Assembly (NCBI GenBank): GCA_002633005.1
Contig: NMRA01001179.1
Span: 1-42,750, forward strand
From: Phoronis australis
Taxonomy: Eukaryota > Phoronida > Phoronidae
Direction: 5' to 3'
Length of the DNA: 42,750 nt
Under the pieces are notes generated by a model. It had not been told where the DNA came from. It did not search any database and saw nothing but the letters and a program-made list of their open reading frames with translations. The number at the start of each line of letters is the position of its first letter. Position 1 is the first letter of the stretch. The position numbers and the translations under genes are program-made. Of this stretch, positions 1 to 13,000 are shown piece by piece.

Positions 1-630
1 GAAATTACATTATTGGGGAGAAATAAAACAACAAGAATAATATGTATTTTAAGTTGTATTGGGAATTTCAGGCTCACAATTCAACAAATAAATATTCCAC
101 AGAAGGAACCAGAGGGGTTCCTTAATTACAAGAGATAACACACACACTTACGATAACCAATGTGTAATTGAGTATCGGATACTGAGTGGTACAAGTTAGA
201 ATAGTACCAAATGGGTACATAATACCAAATGGGTATTGGCCGATTGCCTACCAAGTGTGGCGAGCAAAGCCATCTGTGGCTAAAAGTAATAAACACCGGA
301 AGTAACGCTTGTCCAGGACAATTAACGCCGAACAGGAAGGAATCTACTAGGTATAAGATTATCTAACTGGTAAACCTTACCAGTGAATGTACTGTTGCTT
401 GAGGCTGGGCCAACAAGAAGCTGGAAAGAAAGAACAAACAGCGCTACCATCGGACTAGGTAGGAACTAACTAGGGGTTCGATATGAAGCATGAAGGGCTG
501 CATAATGGTATTTGCCCAAATAATAGGATTTATGTAAGAGTGCCACATATCTCATTATTTATTGCTTAATATGTTGTCTTGGACCCCTGTATCCTACCTC
601 TTTTTTTGCTATACTCAAATATTGTTGCAG
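1..630. other. Upstream or intronic sequence, no gene seen
   Basis: No coding frame or RNA gene is recognisable here. The stretch ends in a pyrimidine-rich tract and a ttgcag acceptor at 625-630, so it is most likely the 3' end of an intron whose 5' exon, with start codon and signal peptide, lies outside the window. The open frame running through 579-630 begins with TTG, not ATG, so it does not supply a start. Confidence 0.6.
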
Positions 631-1080
631 AGCCAAGACTGACCGTCAGTTCAACGATTGATGGAACGAACACCAACATCGTTTACGTTCACGTTGGGAA
701 GTTGATGACGTTTAGCAAAGCTGTTGAAGAATGCGAACGAGTTGGCCTTCGTCTGCTCACTTTTGACTCGTATTCAGAAATCAACTTAATCGATACCTTT
801 CTTCAGTTCGATAAAGGGACAGCGGTACCGTATTGGATTGGTATTCGTACGACAGGCCTTACCTCTGTGTCCGTCCACAGAACCATATACGGCGACAAGA
901 TCAAAGCGAACAAGTTCCCTAACCCTCTCTTGGGTGACGTAAATAACTTTACACTGTGTACGGTGTCGACGGGCCTGAACACTTGGATTGAGATCATCTG
1001 CTCATCAACAACCATGTTTAATGGTGCAATTGCAGAAATACAAGTTGTTTGTAAAGGACCCCTTTCATCTTACACAGAGG
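631..1080 (+). CDS. Exon: C-type lectin-like domain
   Basis: Encodes 150 residues with the CTLD plan. The first Cys is at exon residue 35 (EECERVG), the WIGI core motif at 69-72, and three further Cys at 110, 124 and 141 (NFTLC, EIICSS, VVCKG), matching the canonical C1-C4 and C2-C3 disulphides. The EPN/QPD and WND calcium and sugar-binding motifs are not seen: the WND position reads WIE. Calcium-dependent sugar binding is therefore doubtful and a protein ligand is as likely. The acceptor is ttgcag/agcc and the donor agagg/gtgagt. The exon is exactly 450 nt with phase 1-1 ends, typical of shuffled extracellular modules. Reading through the donor hits a stop at 1167-1169. Confidence 0.85.
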
Positions 1081-4000
1081 GTGAGTTCGCCAGTTACCAT
1101 TACAACTGCAAAGCTGACAACTTTATGACACGCCTCCATTTAAACAATTACCCAAAAGCAAAGCAATAAAGCAGATTTGCCGGCCACACAAAAATCTGTG
1201 TCGATCCTTTGCATATTAACATAGAACAACATTTCCCTCACATAACAGATCATTCAGAGCATTGTCAAATTAAAAAGAGCGGTGAACAGCTATCACGTTC
1301 GATAAGAATTATCAGGATTGCTTCACTCTTGTAGCAAGAGATGTCTCAAATTTCCTTTTGTTGATGATGATTTTTACCACAAAGCGTCAAATCTTACGTA
1401 AAATGCCTTGAAATCGTAACAAGTGTGTTGGTTACGATGGACCTATTTGTTAGCTTTAATCACGGTGGCATTGGCGACGTTTCCAAAGGGCTATTCCGAA
1501 AATTTACATTAACTAGATTTCGCGCGTGTACTAGTGGTGATAGATTAAGCAACCTCGATTTCGCGAACCCTTAAATACATGGTGAAATGGCTTGCAGCCG
1601 TGCCAACTGAATCTGAGATTGGGTAAAAAGGGTGTTTCTATGGGAGGAAGTAAGCATGACCTTATGCAATGTAAGGTTTGTTATTATTTTAACAATTGTT
1701 CTATGTTTATTCTACTGATGTCTGTTAACTGAGGTATTTGCCGATGTCGTTGTTTGTTGTGATGAGTGTGTCAGAATAAATATTGATTAAGTAATTAGTA
1801 AGACTAGGGAATGCTGTTGGCGTCAGCAAGGATCCTGATCCCAATTGGCAGCCACGAGATAGTGTGATGTCCGCAGTCACTACTAGAGCACAGGCTAAGA
1901 AGAGAGAGAAACCTATTAAGCCTTTGGAAGTGACAACATCCGGAGTGGAAAGTCTCGACGTCAGCAAATTAAAGGACGAGAAACAACATGAGCCTTCCCT
2001 ACGTAAGCTCATGGAACTTGTTGAGAAAGACAAACCAGCAAGAACACGTGGTAGAGGTCAATAATGGTATGAGAAGCAAAAGGGGGTCCTGTACCGAGTG
2101 TATGCTGATAACACCAAAGAGTTGCGTCAGATAGTTGTCCCTTTCAAATATAGACAACAGGTTATGACGCTAGCTCACGAGTCAATCGTAGGTGGGCACC
2201 TTGGTGTGAGGAAGACCAGCGATATAAAAGCCAGTAGCTTTTATTGGCCAGGAGTTGGCAGTGACATAAATTGTTTCTGCAGATCATGTGACATCTTTCA
2301 GCGAACAACTCCTAAGGGCAGGATCTCTAAAGTGCCACTGGGTGAGATGCCACTTATGGAAGAAATCGTTCCAGCGTATAGCTGTTGATTTGATTGGGCC
2401 TGTGTCGCCAATTACAGACAGAGGCAACCGGTACATTCTCACCATCGTAGACTATGCCTGAGGCAGTCCCTCTACCCAGAATAGAAGCTGCTCGAGTCGC
2501 AGAAGCACTATTTGAAACCTTCTGTAGAATTGGCTTTCCACGAGAGGTGCTTAGTGACTGTGGGACACAGTTTACCTCAGAAGTTCTGAAGGAAGTTGCA
2601 CGGCTAATATCCATGAAGCAACTGTTCACCACTCCGTACAATCCGAAATGCAATGGATTGTGTGAGCGTATTAACGGTGTACTGACGAGTATGATTAAGA
2701 AAATGTGCCAAGAGCGTCCACAACACTGGTACCGGTACTTACCAGCAGTACTGTTCGCCTACCGAGAGCACAACAAGTGAGCATAGGTTTCTCGCCATTT
2801 GAACTGTTGTATGGTAGAACCATGCGAGGGCCCATGCAGGTGCTTAAAGAGTTGTGGACAGGCAATGAAACACAAGACGTAAGGAATACTTATGAGTATG
2901 TCCTCGACTTGCGACATCGTCTGGAAGAGACATGTGAACTGGTGCGGGAAAACTTACGAAATGCTGGTGAAGCATACAAGCACCATTATGACAAAAAGAC
3001 ACGAGATCGTCGCTTCAAAGTAGGAGACCAAGTCTTGATATTGTTACCAACCGACAGAAACAAGCTACTACTGCAGTGGAGGGGTCCCTATAAAGTGACC
3101 GAGGTACTCAACAGAATGGACTACCGAGTAAGGGTTAGTGGAAAGACCAAGACATACCATGCCAACCTGTTGAAACTCTACATATCTCGTGACCCAAGTG
3201 AGGCTGCAAGTAAAGATGATACAGATCAGAATTCTGACATCACAGCCATAGCCGTACTTCAGCCTGAAATGGACAATGAAGTTGGTGTTGTCGATGATGA
3301 ACATCTACTAGAGCTGGGATCGACAAACCAAAAAGAAACGTACAAAGATGTCAAGATATCAGACGAGCTCACTACTAGCCAACAAAGGGAGGTGATAAGT
3401 CTGCTAGAAGAGTACTCTGACATCTTCAGTGAAGTACCAGGTACGACCCATCTGGTTGAGCACAAGATTGAGACCATCAGTGAAGAGCCGGTGAGAGTCA
3501 AGCCGTATACCGTGCCATATGCCACACGGTAGGTTGTGCAGGAGGACGTTGACAACATGTTAAAGTGTGGAGTCATAGAACCATCCAATGCACCCTACAA
3601 CTCTCCGGCGGTCTTAGTGAAGAAGAAGGACGGTTCAAATCGATTCTGCATCGATTTTCGTCGTTTGAACGCCATCCCCAAGTTCGACTCGGAACCGATG
3701 GGCAATCCTGATGACATCATGGCTAAGATCAGCAAAGACCAGTATTTTACGAAGATTGATCTAAGTAAATGATACTGGCAAGTCATTGTCCCGAAGAATC
3801 ACGACCCAAGACTTCATTTGTAGTACCAAGTGGTTGCTGCAAGTTTGTAAAGACGCCCTTTGGTCTGGTAAGTTCAGCAGCGACCTTCGACCGCATGATG
3901 AGGAAGATGTTGGCAGGAGCACATGAGACAGCTTCCAACGTGTGCGAGAGGCTGGACTAACGATTTGACCCACCAAGTGTTCGGTTGGATCTCGTCCCGT

Positions 4001-7000
4001 CGATTTCGTTGGACATGTGGTCGGTGAAGGGCACCTGGCAATGGATGAAGAAAAGCTGGGACGTATCCGAGATGCACCACGACCCAGAACGAAGAAACAA
4101 GTTCGTTCTTTTCTTGGGTTGGCTTGATACTACAGGAAGTTCATCCCAGACTTTGCTGAAATCGCCAACCAGCTTACTGAGCTCACGAAGAAGAAACAGC
4201 CCAACACCGTGCAATGGGAAGAAACTCAGCAGCATGCATTCGACACTCTTCGAGACCTGCTGACGAGAGCACCCGTATTGAGATTACCTGATTTCAATGA
4301 ACCTTTCATTGTTCAGACTGATGCGTCAGATACTGGTATAGGCTGCATTTTGTTGCAGGAGTATGTTGATGGCAGGTTCTCAGTAGCATGTGCTAGTAAG
4401 AAATTGTTACCTCGGGAACGGAATTACTCTGTCATATACACTGTAGAGGGAATGTTTGGCCATTGTATTTGCCATCAGAAAATTTGCGAAGTACTTGTAT
4501 GGTAAATGATTTATCATTCATACTAACCATCAACCCCTGGCTTACATTCAGAAAAGTAAGTTAGTCAATGGACACATCATGAGGTGGGCCTTGATTTTGC
4601 AAAACTATCGACTTAAGGTTGAAGCTATCAAAGGCTCCGAAAATGTTGGTGCCGATTACCTGAGTAGATGAGAGCATTGAAGATTCATGGAAATTAATTG
4701 GGTAATAGATCTAAGTGTTAATCAATATTTAAGTCTTCCATGTTGAGAAAATCTTAAGAAGAATTTTCTTGAGGAGGGGCTTATTTGTCAGAATAAATAT
4801 TGATTAAGTAATTAGTAAGAATAGATCTATTTTAAGTTGCCCAAAATTTGTGCATATGTACTTTTTAATCATGGGGTCAGACTTGTTGACATGTATTTTA
4901 ACGTCAAAATCTAATTTTAGATGGTGTTTACAACTTTGGGTTCTGGGGTCAAAGTACTCTACAGATTCTAGAATATTCTGAGAACAAACTGTAACAATCA
5001 ATAATACGAGTGGATATGATCATGTGGCTTTTATTTGCCAATCACTAAATAAGTAGAATGTTATATTATGGGCTGAAATCAACAAGATAATTAGATGAGT
5101 TATAATTGTAGTTGAAGCATAAAGACTTGCTACAGTGTACAGAGCAAATTGTACGACAGAGCCATCTCGTGGAAGATTCTAGAAAGGATCTTGGCAAGGG
5201 CAAGGGTTAACGAACAGGAAGTTAACTAAGAGCTTGTCACTTGCATTGTGGGTAGTAAGGTACTACCTGAAGTGTTGCGTCATCAGCCAGAGACTGTGTG
5301 AGCAAGAAGAATCGCGGGTAGAAGAAATTGCCTGCAAGTGTTGCATCACCAGAGACGGTGACCAGCAAGTATACTGTCGCTATACAGTGTGCGTAGTTCG
5401 AAGATTCACCAACACGACAGACATCCAACAAGTGGAGAGTCCTAGCTTGGATAGCAGATAAGACATGTGATTGTTTTTGTTGTTTGATTAAAGTAATCGT
5501 TAAGGAGGGCGCTAGCGTAGTTACTCTTGGTAGAATAATTAATTAATTACCAGTCAGTTTCATTTGTCTAATTAGGAGTTATCATATATAGCACTCGGGA
5601 TCTTTTCGTACACCAAAGCAGTATTATTGTTTGAATGATTTCTAACAGGCTTGTCAGTGACAGTTACATCAATCAATGCTCAATGTTTATGCTGAAAACT
5701 CGATATTGGTTAGTGAGTAAAGATTACAATCCAAGCCCAATGGCTAAGGGTACGTGACAAATATCCACTAGACTATTTTTACTCCCTATCCTATGTCTTC
5801 CAGAAATCTATTACACGTTGAAGTGGAAATCTATCATGTCTGTTTTCACATGACCTTTGGTTTTTAGGTGTGAGGGCTTCTCCCGGGTAGCGGAGATATG
5901 CAAAGCTCCACAGCATTTCCACACACCAGCAGTGTTGCATGGCACAATGTACAAGTCAGTGGCCCTGGAGAAATGTGATTCGCAGTATTAAGTTATCAGA
6001 AGACAATGTGCCAGTGGATTAATTGTGTATGAAGATGAAACATGTCTGACTGCTACACAAGTCTTTGGGGGAAATGACGTTCAGTGACAGCATAGATTTT
6101 CTTGCTGTCAGTAGAAAGCCCGTTAATGTTACACTTTGATGATCAAATAAATTTTTAATCAACAGGCAAGTTTGTCACTAATTATTGAAACCACAATATT
6201 TCTCTTGTTTTAAAGCCCCATACAGTGCAGTTGTGCTTGTTCTTCATGAAACCGAAATGATTACCAAAGACGCTTGCAAATTGTCATTTTCCTGTTGACC
6301 TATAGAAATGAGCAGCGATAAAAATGAAGTATTCCGGTTGTTTGCATTGATTTGTTCGTGTGTGTGTAAATATTTTTGGAGCTTTCTTAAGAAGGTCTTT
6401 GAACAATTTTAAGTTTTTTTTGTTTCCCTGTCTACAAACAATAGTTCCACATTTAAGAAAAATATGTTTTCAATTGTAGCTAGCTGGATAAGAATCTGCT
6501 ATGTACAAGATTCGGGAATGAACAATTATCAGTGTATTTAAAAACAAAATGGTAAACTGAATAACCACATACATACAAAGAAACAACATTGTTAAAACAC
6601 TTGTAATTTTCCCAATGCAATGCAGTCCATAATCAGGCATATCAAGTGCAGAATGTCTGAATTAGGTTCAATTTTCTCGGGTTTCTGTAGGATTGCTTTT
6701 CATATATTGTCCAAAGGTAAGATAGACCGTCAGGTGGCTGGTTTCATGCATTTTCTTTCATCTGTAACAGAATAGTCAGAGAAAAATTAGCAAATTATCA
6801 AAGAAAACACAAAACAAAACTACTTTTGTAAGGCAGAACATACTTGACGTTTCATTTCATGTTTATATGTAGAAACTAATAATCTTTGTACCCAAGTCAT
6901 ATTTAAGATCTCAATTAGACTATGTGAAACAGGCTAAACTGATTTAACAATGTGTATTTTTTCATGGCACCTAAAATGTGCTTCTGATCTCAACAAGTAA

Positions 7001-10000
7001 AATTCATTGTAAGTGTCAATTTTAGTCCAGTGCAATATTACGACCTTTTCTGGATACTGCTTATTCACGTTAATTCGGTAACTAATCTGGTAGCCCTGGG
7101 GGTGGGGTCCGCTACAAAATAAGGAAACTCACTCATCTAGAGAATTGTATTGGACATAGCATAGCTTGAAGAAAAACTGCCGTGAAAAAGTCACCCTTGA
7201 CTTCTGAGCGTCACGTACCATACACCTCTTATATTAAGCGCACTCCCACTCAGGACAATATGTGAATATGTTCTGCTGACCTACAAGATATCCGAGTCCC
7301 GGGTGAGTTTCCGAAAAGAAACACTTATTTGCACTCAATAAACCCGTTATTCAGTGGGAATAACATCATCGAACGATGTCAATAGAAACTGATTGCTAAA
7401 GACTTACCAAGTAACGTTATGTAGTCTCCCAAATGCATATAGAGCACACACGAGGCTTCGGCATCCTCACACTTTTTGTCAGTTGGTTGACCCTTTTGAC
7501 CGCAATTCTCCACGAATGTAGTAACCTTAGGTCTTTTGAGAATTTGTGGCCACCTGTCGAAGACTTGCACCGGGGAAAATAGCACTAATAAGGCTTAGCG
7601 CGACGACGTAATTTCATAACAATTCCGTCTTTTTACCAGTTGTTTACATGCAGACAGTGACGCATGCGCAATTCAATCACCACTAGTACAGCAGCAACAC
7701 CGCGAGGAGAATTCTCCAAATAGCCCCATTAAGGTATCGCCAGAAAAAGAATTCTGCCTGCATTTGAACAGGAAGCATGGAAATGCACAGCTATTCTTTC
7801 AGGAGTGCGATCTTTTGATAGTTAGGAGGATCCCTTACCATGAATGTACATATTCTAGGTTTGAATTTGCAAAAAACGTATACTTCCACATCATCGGCTT
7901 ATGTGACCTCGACAACATCTGAAAGAATGTCTGCCACAACAGAATCTGCTGTAGAAACGACAACAGAAAAAATGACAACAAGATATTTTACAGCCGCCTC
8001 TTCAGAGAAATCTGATGAAACGTCAACTTCGTCAGAGCAGGGCATCTCCTCGGTGACAACACTAACAAGCACACCAACAGTGTACGACACAACCAGTATG
8101 CAGTCGTACACGACAAATTCGTCGAAGGCTCTGTCGTGTCAAGAAATTAAAGAGGCTTTGACATACTGCACATCCGTAAGTGTACTTAATGATATTGCAT
8201 GGAGTTCTTAGAGTAGCTAAGCTCCGTGTTGCATCTTTTTCAAACTATTGTTATGGCTCTTCTTTAGGATTGGAACACTGTCTTGTTTCTTAATACAGCG
8301 AGTTAGTGTTCCTAATCAAGTTTTATTGTCTGAGAACTTCGGGCAAATGTGGGAACATGTTACATTACAGGTTTCTTTCAAATATAGCCTATTTATAAGC
8401 TTGGTGGAATAATAAACATATTCGGTAATTTCAGTGCAAAGCGCGCACCGCTTCATGGAAAACGAAACCATGCACGTGATCGGGCTATTTGGCCGTGTTG
8501 GCAAGCGTGAATTTTCATATTTTCTTTGAATCGCTACAGATACATAGGAAAAATAAAATGATATCATAACCACTACTCAAGTAGTTCTACCCTTTGTGAG
8601 TTTAAGTTCATGAGACCCATGTACAGTTTCTTGTTTAAATTCGTTAAGTTTTTTCGCTCACCAGTAAATGGAAACGTCTAAAATTTAGACACAATTTCAA
8701 GAGTTTTGAGATATTCTCATTATAAGCAACTGAAACACCTAAACTGCTTTCTACTAACGCATGAAAAAATTGTAAAGAACTTCTCTGTTTTGTTGAAACA
8801 TGGCGTCAAACACGAAGATCCACCATGTACAGAGTTATGACTGATGACAAAAACAGTAGCACATTCAGTTTGTATACTGTACGTATTTTAAACATTTCAA
8901 AACTGATGATATGAACCATTTGCAATCTTTTTGGATATTAGACTGTTGATCTGATACCATCTGTAAAAAAGCGATTTATCTTGCTAATAGCGCGTCAGGC
9001 AACTCGCTAGCTTTTTAGGTATATGTATCCAACGTCCATTTAAAACAGTGGAAATTTTTAATCCTTGAATAATTTGCAGAAACCGAGGACAAGCGAACGT
9101 ACAGTAGGCTACGCGACAGGGTCGGTTTTCGTGTACTAGTTTCTGAAGGATCAGTTCAACATTATTTCAATTGCTTATTAGTCAAAACGCTCGGAACCAT
9201 TGATAACGTACACCTAACGTAAACACAATATTTCCTCAAGAGAAGCATTGAAGATGGGTGTCACTTTTAAAGTGCTTACCATAGACCAACAAGAACAGCG
9301 ATGGATTAGTTTATAAAAGAACAGTCAGCTCTAGAATGGTGGAATCGGATAGCACATTCAAAGAGCAGATTCAGAGAGCGCTTCATGAAAATGATGTCCA
9401 TCCCCACGTTAAATTTCAGAAAGATCCGTTAATCGATACGGCACAAGAAATAATGATCAATCATTGAAGGAGAAGTCGTTGGAGAATCTCGAATAAATCA
9501 AGAACTGTAAGACGCAGAGGGGAACAAATGCATACTTCAGATAGCTTTGTTTATGTACCAAATTTCATATTAAGAATTCACCTACGGACCGCTATGCTAA
9601 ACTTCCGTGAAATTTTGAAAAATGGCATTTCACCACCACACCTCTGGTACGATTTCGCCCCAAAACAATAGGCATCGATCCTTTAACGAAATTAAAACTG
9701 TGTGGTAATCTCCCGTCGATCGAAGTTAAATACGATTTTTAGTGTGGTTACGGTGAACCAACATATCAACGAGGAATCGGTAAACAAAGGATGAATACAA
9801 CCTGTAGTGCGGTTTTGGCGAACCATTGGATCAACAAGGAATTGGTAAACGAAAGAACAGTAATTAGACCAGTGAACCTCCAATAACTTGAAAGCGCCAT
9901 ATTGGAGCTACAAACGGGTGGCACGTCTATCCACATACCAAATTGATGGCCACATAAGGTCGCCGGATATACATGTACGGCATGAGAGATCAATCAAAGA

Positions 10001-13000
10001 AAGAGAAGCCACTGGGAAATCTCGAATAACTAGAAAACGGGAAATCATAACTAAAAACGGATGGCATATTCCAGACAGCTCTTGACAAGATCTATCTTCA
10101 AACCAAATTCAGAGGAATCCCTTCAACTAGAACCGTGGAGATTTAGCTCAGCGAAGCGAAAGTTCAAAAATGGCCGTCACGGCGCCGACTTTGCTCCGAT
10201 ATCACCCAAAAACCGTGTGTATCGAGCGCTTAAGAAGAAATATGTTGTGTATACAATTCCATGGCGATCGCTCAAAAAGTGAAACCGGATGCACACTATA
10301 ATAGACGAACAAAAGTGCAGAGAGGAAATAGGGAATGAAAGAACAGTTGCCTGACCAGATCTCCAATAGCTCGACAAAACTAAGTCATAGCGAAAAACGG
10401 ATGGATATCGCAGAAGCCTCTTTTTGACATCTATCCAACTGCTAAATTCAAAATTATTTGCCAAAAGTCTCCGGAGATGAGGTATGAAAAATCAATAAAT
10501 TTGAAAAGATGCCAACCCGGTTGCAGCCTATCAACAGATACTAACCACGACTTTTCCATCCAGTTATCTGAAATAAAATAGTGTTCTCTAACCCTAGATA
10601 ACCCTCAATAGGGTTTAGTATTCTTTAGAGAGAAGTCAAATTGCTCAAAAGCGGCACGTCGGAGCACAAACGAATGGCACAATACAGATAGGCCCTGACC
10701 AGATCCATCCACAAACCAAATTTCAAGAAAAAAACCGTTAAGGAACACCGGAGATAAGGCTCCGTAAAGCGAAAAATCGGTCGCGTCACCGCAAAACTCA
10801 CGTAAGTTAAGAACCAAAAACACTAGACCACGCAAGCTTTTAACGAGAGTCACGTTTAAGTAAATCTCATGCCGATCGGTTTTGCGAATCATAACAGTAA
10901 AGTATAGAACCCACGTAATTCTTGAAGTCTGAGACGCATGACTGCGCTGAAGCCTGAGAAACGTGCAAGAGTTGGAACCTTAGTCATCCGGAAATTTCGA
11001 ATAACACGAGAACGGCTAGTCGTAGCCAGAAATTTTCTGTAAGCTTTTTATTATAATTGATACATACCAGGCCTGCAAAACTGGATGATTAAACATGATC
11101 GACCGCAGACACGACACCTCTCGGCGATGCAAGATCGTCTGAAACTGTCAACTACATGACGCAACTTTGTAAAAACATGCTTGCGCAATGTAAAGTAAAC
11201 TACAGCACAGCTAGACAGTTTCACCAAGTTTCTTGAGTTGGGGTTCGTCTCAGTTTGAATGAAGGTGTGGATATGGAATTTGCTGCCGAATTAAAAAGTT
11301 GTTCTCACGTCCTTCCGACTGGGAGTACGACAGTTTCCACACCCGATTTGTCAGTCACCTTCACGGAATTCCGTCATTGTTTGGTTGGCGCGCGTTTGGT
11401 TGGCGCACATTTGGTTGGCGCGCGCATGGTTGTTGGCATTAGTGTTTTGCAGACGTATGGATTTCTACATTGCACTACTTTGTGATTTGTACATGTAATA
11501 TAGAAATACATGTACGTACTCGATGTTATTAACTAGCGTGTCGTTACACATTCCAGGTCATGTGAGAAAACATAAAACGTACTAGAATCTTTCAATATTT
11601 ATTCGAATTTTTGAAAAGGAACTCATTTTTTTTACACGACAGGTATATTGGAAGCTATTACCTGCACATAAGTTGCTGAAGCTTCAACCGATCACGGGGG
11701 GGGGGTTATGACTCACCTCGGCATGCCCAATCCGACGGAAAACAACACAAAATTCACCTTAAAACAAAGAGCAAAAACGAAGTATTGCCATTTTGAAGCT
11801 TGTTCAACACACCATGAAAAAGCATTGTGGACAAGTCATGTGCTCCATCATATGTCACTTTGCTTGAGGTTGTCAGACAATGATTCAAACACGATATCAC
11901 CGGGGAGCGAACGAAGCCCACTGATTACTTCAACGGTAGGAATCATTAACGCTAACTTGATTTATTTCAGTATGAAATTTATGGTTTCGGTTTGATCTAA
12001 CTTTCAATGCCTAATTCCTGTATTTCACACCCCTGCTCTTCTCGGCTGTGATGTAAGATTACATTGATTTTCCAACGGTGGCGCTATGAGGTAAGAATAC
12101 ATTGATTGTTCAACGGTGGTGCTGTGTGAACGACGGGCTTCGCTGTCTTTTGTCCTTGAAAACCATCGGGAAGAAAAATTGTGACATCCTGCATCCGTGG
12201 ATTTTCATCCACTTCCTTGAATCGGCATTGCAGCCCACGGCACAGCACTAGTACTGTCCCGGCATAACTTAAATATGACATAAGATATTCATCGTAATCT
12301 ATTTTGCCCGAGGTACACCACGAGCTACGTTGCAGAGTAAAACAAGAGGAGGATTGCGAATAATGTCATTTATTATGACGTAAATAGATAAAACTAACTA
12401 AGACTCTGCAAGATGGGCATGGACAAAACGCCCACCTGCTCTGAATAGCCCTCAAAGAGGGAACAAAACAAAAGAACTGCCTGAAGGGCTTAAGGGAAAA
12501 GTAAAGAAAATGAACACAAAAATTGAAAACACATTACAGGAAATGTATATGAGAAAAGAGAAAGTGGAACCGACACCCGGGATGGGGAGTGGGAAAAAAT
12601 GCAGAGAACGAACGTAGGTCTTGTAGACGACGAGCATTGGGTCTTTAATAGACCATGATTTTCTCTGACTGTAATGGAACACGATTTGGAAAGTTATTAA
12701 ATACACTGTAGGTACATGTACAATGCAATAAATGTCTAAAGATACTAAAGATTTGAAGTCTTTTGCTCTCACGTTCCGGGTGTCTTTTTTCTCTTGGTCT
12801 ACGCTCTTTAATTCCTACTCCCGAAAAATGTATTTTTCAGTTGTTTTGGTCTCCTGTCTTCAAGTCTGAAAACCTAGGACAAAAACCGCGCAGAGGCCGA
12901 TCTCATAAAATCACTTTCTCATCGATAATATATTTTTAAAACACAATTCTTATATGTAATTGCGGTAAACCATTGTTGCAGGTATTTGAAGTTGGCAGGC

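Larger units (their letters stand above)
1769..5584 (+). mobile_element. Degenerate Ty3/gypsy LTR retrotransposon, Gmr1-like domain order
   Basis: An LTR retrotransposon with pol domains in the order integrase, GPY/F module, reverse transcriptase, RNase H. This is reversed relative to normal Ty3/gypsy (RT-RH-INT) and matches the Gmr1 group described from deuterostomes. It lies in the sense direction within intron 1 of the receptor. Only the first ~37 bp of the 5' LTR survive (1769-1805), joined directly to the protease/integrase boundary of pol, so gag, protease and the primer-binding site are absent. The 3' LTR (4786-5584) is full. Several stops, frameshifts and the loss of the RT catalytic block make it non-functional. 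No convincing target-site duplication was found. Confidence 0.85.

Noticed and set aside
579-630. Start codon and signal peptide for the lectin exon
   Set aside because: The frame opens at TTG, not ATG, and a clear ttgcag acceptor lies at 625-630 with matching phase 1; the true first exon is upstream.
5234-5461. 75-residue frame
   Set aside because: Lies wholly within the 3' LTR and is not kept in the solo LTR at 37813-38442.
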